Positions 59,838 through 64,000 of a stretch of DNA of 64,000 bases are shown here, piece after piece. A program made the translations under genes and the position numbers. The stretch comes from Neorhizobium lilium (GTDB taxonomy: Bacteria; Pseudomonadota; Alphaproteobacteria; Rhizobiales; Rhizobiaceae): assembly GCF_004053875.1 (NCBI RefSeq), contig NZ_SBIP01000004.1, positions 186,001 through 250,000 on the forward strand. The letters run 5' to 3'. Each line of letters begins with the position of its first letter. The first letter of the stretch is position 1. The notes under the pieces are model-generated. The model was not told the DNA's origin and ran no database searches. It worked only from the letters and a program-made list of their open reading frames with translations.

Positions 59838-60649
59838 GCTTTTCTGCGAAATGGAGACGAAATCGCGCGGTCACTCTCGGCGGTGATGAAGTCGATGATC
59901 TCAAGCGCTTCCGGGCAATCGACATAGGTTTCACGGACGTCTGCCGCCTTTGCCCGGACATTGCCTTCGGCTTCGAAGATATCCTTGTAAGCCCGGCGCA
60001 CGCTATGGATCGTGGCCCGCTCGACGCCGGCCCGTGTCATGCCGACCACGTTCAACCCGCCAAGAACGCCTGGATTGCCGTTCAGCATGCCATAGGGAAT
60101 GACGTCGTAGTTGACGGCGGAGAGCCCGCCGATAAAGGCCTGACGTCCAATGCGCGTGAACTGATGCACAGCACAGCCGCCGCCAAGGATGGCCCGGTCA
60201 CCGACGTGAACATGGCCAGCCAGCATGACATTGTTCGACATGATGATGCCGTCGCCAAGCTGGCAGTCATGGGCGACATGGCAATTGGCGAGGAAGAGGC
60301 CATTGCTGCCCACGACCGTCTTGCCACCGCCACCGACAGTGCCCGTATTCATCGTCACCCCTTCGCGCATGGTGCAATTTTCACCAATGGTTAGGCTCGA
60401 TTCTTCACCTGCCTCATGAAGACTTTGCGAGACCCCACCTATGACGGCCATGGGGAAGATGCGGCAGCCGCGGCCGATTTCGGTCCTGCCGGTTACGACC
60501 GCATGCGAAACAAGCTCCACATTGTCGCCGAGCACGACTTGGGACCCGATGTGGCAAAAAGGCCCGATAGAGACATTCTCGCCGATGACGGCGCCATCTT
60601 CGACAAGGGAGGTCGGATGGATGCGCGCACTGGCGGCTATCATGCTCAT
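59834..60649 (-). CDS. lpxA: UDP-N-acetylglucosamine acyltransferase
   Basis: First committed step of lipid A synthesis, a left-handed beta-helix trimer. 271 residues with the hexapeptide repeats from [20 protein letters not shown] onward, the catalytic His region [19 protein letters not shown], and [14 protein letters not shown] before the C-terminal helical domain. Overlaps fabZ and lpxI by 4 bp each. Confidence 0.97.
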   Translation of the reverse strand: MSMIAASARIHPTSLVEDGAVIGENVSIGPFCHIGSQVVLGDNVELVSHAVVTGRTEIGRGCRIFPMAVIGGVSQSLHEAGEESSLTIGENCTMREGVTMNTGTVGGGGKTVVGSNGLFLANCHVAHDCQLGDGIIMSNNVMLAGHVHVGDRAILGGGCAVHQFTRIGRQAFIGGLSAVNYDVIPYGMLNGNPGVLGGLNVVGMTRAGVERATIHSVRRAYKDIFEAEGNVRAKAADVRETYVDCPEALEIIDFITAESDRAISSPFRRKA

Positions 60650-61110
60650 TCGCTTCCCTTACGCATCATTGCACCGATATCGGCTTCTGCCACAAGAACG
60701 CCGTCGACCTTGGCATCACAATGGAACTTCCAGATGTTGCCGCGCTGCTTCTGCTTGACGACGTGATATTCGACCCGGTCACCCGGCACCACGGGCTTGC
60801 GGAACCGAGCATTGTCGATGGTCATGAAATAGACCAGGTTACCGCCGTCGCCCTGCTTGCGCGCGCATATGGCGCCGGCCGTCTGCGCCATGCCTTCCAC
60901 GAGAAGAACACCCGGCATGATCGGTTTGTCGGGAAAGTGGCCGGTGAAATGCGGCTCGTTGGCCGTCACGTTCTTGATACCGATGGCGGAGTTATCGCCA
61001 TCGATTTCGATGATCCGGTCCACCAGCAGAAAGGGGTAACGATGAGGCAGGAGCGTCATGATTTCCTGAATATCGGCCGCGCCGAGCTCCGGCTTGGTCT
61101 CATCAGTCAT
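60646..61110 (-). CDS. fabZ: 3-hydroxyacyl-[acyl-carrier-protein] dehydratase FabZ
   Basis: Hotdog dehydratase of fatty-acid elongation, competing with LpxA for hydroxyacyl-ACP. 154 residues: [20 protein letters not shown], the signature [21 protein letters not shown] with catalytic His, [13 protein letters not shown] with catalytic Glu, and [15 protein letters not shown]. Overlaps lpxD by 8 bp. Confidence 0.97.
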   Translation of the reverse strand: MTDETKPELGAADIQEIMTLLPHRYPFLLVDRIIEIDGDNSAIGIKNVTANEPHFTGHFPDKPIMPGVLLVEGMAQTAGAICARKQGDGGNLVYFMTIDNARFRKPVVPGDRVEYHVVKQKQRGNIWKFHCDAKVDGVLVAEADIGAMMRKGSE

Positions 61111-62167
61111 TGTTGTCTCCTCTGCGCTTTGCCCGTTCGTCGGTTCGGGACATGATCGCCGCCAAATCCCGCAAAAAGTCCTTCATCGGCCTTGCCGGTA
61201 CACCGCCATAGCGCGCCCCTGGCGGCACATCGCCCACCACACCGCTCATGGCAGCGATCTGGACGCCATCGCCGATCTTGATATGTCCATTAATGCCGGA
61301 TGCGCCGCCGATCAACACGCCATCACCGATATGGGTGGAACCGGCAATGCCGACGCCGGCCGCAATGCCGCAATGCCGGCCGATCCGCACATTGTGTGCG
61401 ACCTGAACCAGGTTGTCGATCTTGGTGCCTTCACCGATCACCGTATCGTCCATGGCGCCGCGATCGACCGTGGTGTTGGCGCCGATCTCCACATTGTCCT
61501 GGATGATCACCCGGCCGATCTGGACGATCTTCAGCATGCCGCGCGGGCCTGGCGCAAAGCCGAAGCCGTCCTGCCCGATACGAGCGCCGTTGTGGATAAT
61601 CACGCCATTGCCGATCAGGGCGGCAGTTATGCTGGCGCCGGAGGCAATCGTGCAGCCACGCCCGATCTTGACGTTCGAGCCGATAATTGCGCCCGCCGCG
61701 ATACGGGTGCCAGATCCGATCTCAGCACCCGCGCCGATGACGGCCATGGGCTCGATTTCGACATCCGGCTCAAGCTTGGCGGTCGGGTCGATAAAAGCCA
61801 TGGGCGATATCGCGGCAAGCAATGAGGTGACGAGCGTCGGACGCATAGCTTGCGGATGCAGAATTTCGCCGGCCATGGCGAAGGCAGCGTGCGGCGACTT
61901 GCTGAACAGGATGGCGACATGTTCTGGCACGATGGAGGCCAAAGCCGCATCGCACAAAATCGCAGAAGCCTCGCATGTTGCAAGCTCCTCGCGGTTCTTG
62001 CGCGACAGGATATAGCAGATCTGGCCGGGCTTTGCTCTGGATACAGGCGCGACGGAGCGGATGATACGATTTCCGGCATCCGCATCACGCAATTCAGCCC
62101 CAAGACGGTTCGCCAACTCACGCAGGCTTATCCCGTCATGGGGCGGGTAGAAGTCGTTTTGGTCCAT
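61103..62167 (-). CDS. lpxD: UDP-3-O-(3-hydroxymyristoyl)glucosamine N-acyltransferase
   Basis: Third enzyme of lipid A synthesis. 354 residues: N-terminal uridine-binding domain ([38 protein letters not shown]), a long left-handed beta-helix of hexapeptide repeats from about 120, the catalytic His in [18 protein letters not shown], and C-terminal [20 protein letters not shown]. Follows bamA by 51 bp. Confidence 0.97.
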   Translation of the reverse strand: MDQNDFYPPHDGISLRELANRLGAELRDADAGNRIIRSVAPVSRAKPGQICYILSRKNREELATCEASAILCDAALASIVPEHVAILFSKSPHAAFAMAGEILHPQAMRPTLVTSLLAAISPMAFIDPTAKLEPDVEIEPMAVIGAGAEIGSGTRIAAGAIIGSNVKIGRGCTIASGASITAALIGNGVIIHNGARIGQDGFGFAPGPRGMLKIVQIGRVIIQDNVEIGANTTVDRGAMDDTVIGEGTKIDNLVQVAHNVRIGRHCGIAAGVGIAGSTHIGDGVLIGGASGINGHIKIGDGVQIAAMSGVVGDVPPGARYGGVPARPMKDFLRDLAAIMSRTDERAKRRGDNND

Positions 62168-62218
62168 AAAGCCAGAGCTCCAGATCAGATTTCCGGTCGC
62201 AACCGCGACCGGAGCCTA

Positions 62219-64000
62219 TCAGAACTGGTTCGACATGCTGAACCGGAACTGCTGCACCTTGTCGAAGTCTTCCTTCACGATAGGCTCTGCATAATCGACG
62301 CGAATGTTGCCGAAGGGCGAAGCCCACATGATGCCGGCACCGACCGAAACGCGCCAGGACATGCTCGTTCCCTGCAAGGCATCGCCGCGCATGTTGACGT
62401 CATTGCCGTATAGCGTACCCGCATCGGTAAAGACTGCAGCGCGAACACCGGCATCTTCCGGAATGCCAGGCATGGGTATCGACATTTCAGCGGACGCCGT
62501 GAAGTAGGTCGTGCCGCCGATCGCATCGTCGTCGTGGTTGACGGAGCGCGGGCCGATGCCGTCGTTCTTGAAGCCGCGGATCTGCTTGCCGCCGATCGTG
62601 AACTGATCGAAGACATTCAGGTCGTCGCCCGTCTTGAAGACGTGACCAGCACCAACGGCCAACGAACCGATCAGGTCGGCTTCGGTGGAGAGCGTATGGA
62701 AATAGCGCGCCCGACCGGAGATCTTGTAGTAGTCGGAATCGCCACCCAGACCGGCATATTCATGCGTGCCGGTGACGTAGAATCCTTCACGCGGCAGTGT
62801 CTGACTGTCCAGCGTATTGTAGGTCAGCGTCTGAGACACCAACGACTGGCTGAAGTCTTTCTTATTTATCAAGTAGGCATAAGGAGCCGAGACATTGTCG
62901 TCCGCTGTGAACGGCAAGCCATCATCGCCGAGACCGCCGTCGTCTTCATACTTGATCTGCTTGTATGTGTAGCGGAACGTCGTTGCCAGATCGTCGGTGA
63001 TCGGCGCCGTGACGCGAAGGGTGATGCCCTGCTCGTTGTACTTGTAGTAATCGTTGGACGAGGTCTGGCTCTTGAACAGATCGAAGCCAGCCGCCAGTCG
63101 ATATCCGAGGAAGTAAGGCTCGGTGAACGAAAGCGTATAGCTGCGGGCATCGTCCAAGCCGCCGCCTGCAGCGACGCGGATATACTGGCCACGGCCGAGG
63201 AAGTTCTTTTCTTCGACCGACGCTTCGAGCAGGAAGCCCTCACCGCCAGCGGCATAGCCGGCGCCGATGCCGAACGAACCGGTGGGCTGATCCTCGACAT
63301 CTACGATGACCACTACACGATCCGGAGCACTGCCCGGAGCGGTCGTGATATTGACGGAGGTGAAGTAGCCGAGCGCTTCGAGGCGACGCTTGGCGCGAGA
63401 AATCATGTTCTGATTGAAGGCGTCGCCTTCGCTGAAGTCGAATTCGCGGCGAATGACATAGTCGCGGGTACGGGTGTTACCGCGTACTTCGATCCGCTCG
63501 ACATAGGCGCGCTCGCCCTGATCGACCATGTAGGACACGCCGACGGTATGGTTTTCAAAGTTGCGGTCGCCACGGGGCGTTACGCGAGCAAAAGGATAAC
63601 CAGCCGCTGCGACACGCTTGGAAATCGAGTCGATGGTCTTCTGGATCTGCCGGGAATCGTAGACGTCTCCGCTACGGGTTTCGACCAGACCCTTGAGGTC
63701 CTCGCTGCTGACGCCTGAGACCGTCGATTCGACATCGACGTTGCCGAACTGGTAGCGCTCACCTTCCTCAACCGTGAAGGTGATGTTGTACTTGTTGCTG
63801 GCCTCGTCCAGGACAGCCTGCGACGAGATCACCCGGAAATCCGGATAGCCATGGCTGTAATAGAACTGGCGAAGCGACTCTTCGTCGGCATGCAGCTTGT
63901 CTTCGTTGTAGACGTCCTTACGGGTCAGGAACGACAGAGGGCCGGATTCCTTGGTGGCGATGACCGCCTTGAGGCGACCCGTGCTATAGGCCTGATTTCC
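62219..64000 (-). CDS. bamA: Outer membrane protein assembly factor BamA (5' end outside the window)
   Basis: Omp85 protein that inserts beta-barrels into the outer membrane. 593 C-terminal residues are in the window; the frame is open to the edge, and homologues have about 770-800 residues, so roughly the signal peptide and first two POTRA domains are missing. Visible: POTRA repeats (EERYQFGNVDVEST, YMVDQGERAYVERIEVRGNT, VRREFDFSEGDAFNQ) and the barrel, with SVEEKNFLGRGQ, the lid motif KGFKNDGIGPR-like IRGFKNDGIGPR, and a terminal Phe (SMSNQF) as beta-signal. Heads the lpx operon. Confidence 0.96.
   Translation of the reverse strand, partial: GNQAYSTGRLKAVIATKESGPLSFLTRKDVYNEDKLHADEESLRQFYYSHGYPDFRVISSQAVLDEASNKYNITFTVEEGERYQFGNVDVESTVSGVSSEDLKGLVETRSGDVYDSRQIQKTIDSISKRVAAAGYPFARVTPRGDRNFENHTVGVSYMVDQGERAYVERIEVRGNTRTRDYVIRREFDFSEGDAFNQNMISRAKRRLEALGYFTSVNITTAPGSAPDRVVVIVDVEDQPTGSFGIGAGYAAGGEGFLLEASVEEKNFLGRGQYIRVAAGGGLDDARSYTLSFTEPYFLGYRLAAGFDLFKSQTSSNDYYKYNEQGITLRVTAPITDDLATTFRYTYKQIKYEDDGGLGDDGLPFTADDNVSAPYAYLINKKDFSQSLVSQTLTYNTLDSQTLPREGFYVTGTHEYAGLGGDSDYYKISGRARYFHTLSTEADLIGSLAVGAGHVFKTGDDLNVFDQFTIGGKQIRGFKNDGIGPRSVNHDDDAIGGTTYFTASAEMSIPMPGIPEDAGVRAAVFTDAGTLYGNDVNMRGDALQGTSMSWRVSVGAGIMWASPFGNIRVDYAEPIVKEDFDKVQQFRFSMSNQF

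Overview
The window is chromosomal DNA of an alphaproteobacterium, most likely a member of the Rhizobiaceae (Rhizobium/Neorhizobium/Agrobacterium/Sinorhizobium group). The evidence is gene order and family content: dusB(nifR3)-ntrB-ntrC-ntrY-ntrX-dat-hfq-hflX, a fused ispDF, cysG-DUF2849-cysI-DUF934-fpr, eno-ftsB-pdhA-pdhB-pdhC-lpdA-lipA, bamA-lpxD-fabZ-lpxA-lpxI-lpxB, and a LexA gene preceded by the alphaproteobacterial GAAC-N7-GAAC SOS box. Nearly all of it is GC-rich core genome. No rRNA, tRNA, CRISPR array, integrase or intact transposase was found.

Layout. 0-2.6 kb: dgkA, the divergent cobT/cobS pair of late cobalamin synthesis, and a small DUF1289 protein. 2.5-8 kb: a RIME-like palindromic repeat, a TIGR02281-type aspartic protease, a 266-bp MITE with TA duplications abutting an AraC-type regulator, a divergent MFS exporter and an ABC-2 exporter pair. 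7.9-8.3 kb: a probable small RNA on the + strand ending in a strong terminator. 8.3-13.6 kb: an extensin-like lipoprotein, a YciA thioesterase with a membrane protein, and a DUF1501/DUF1800 secreted pair. 13.8-16.8 kb: an unusually long uvrB whose C-terminal linker has absorbed an in-frame palindromic repeat. 16.9-19.9 kb: the one clear accessory insertion, AT-rich, carrying three tightly overlapping unrecognised genes, followed by a gene-poor GC-rich block. 20-22.6 kb: small hypotheticals, mazG and a nucleoside deaminase. 22.8-27.7 kb: siroheme and sulfite reduction. 27.7-38.2 kb: a second RIME-like repeat, then hflX/hfq/dat and the two nitrogen-regulatory two-component systems. 38.3-42.3 kb: ispDF, pncC, a COQ10-like protein, lipA. 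42.3-49.5 kb: the pyruvate dehydrogenase genes, interrupted by a DUF559 gene enclosed between inverted palindromic repeats. 49.5-57.7 kb: eno, kdsA, a VOC protein, lexA, comEC, gltA. 57.7-64 kb: the lipid A/outer-membrane operon, with bamA cut by the window edge.

How the genes work together. LipA makes the lipoyl cofactor carried by PdhB and PdhC; LpdA re-oxidises it; Eno and GltA lie on either side of this reaction in central metabolism. CysG makes siroheme for CysI. IspDF, KdsA, LpxD/A/I/B and FabZ build isoprenoid precursors and lipopolysaccharide, and BamA assembles outer-membrane proteins. The NtrBC and NtrYX systems sit directly upstream of hfq.

The best candidates for something undescribed are the three-gene island at 17.3-19.0 kb (three winged-helix-like proteins, the last with an R-x4-H motif of the kind seen in HEPN ribonucleases) and the DUF559 cassette with its matched inverted palindromes. 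All functional calls are from reading protein motifs by eye; no database search was run.
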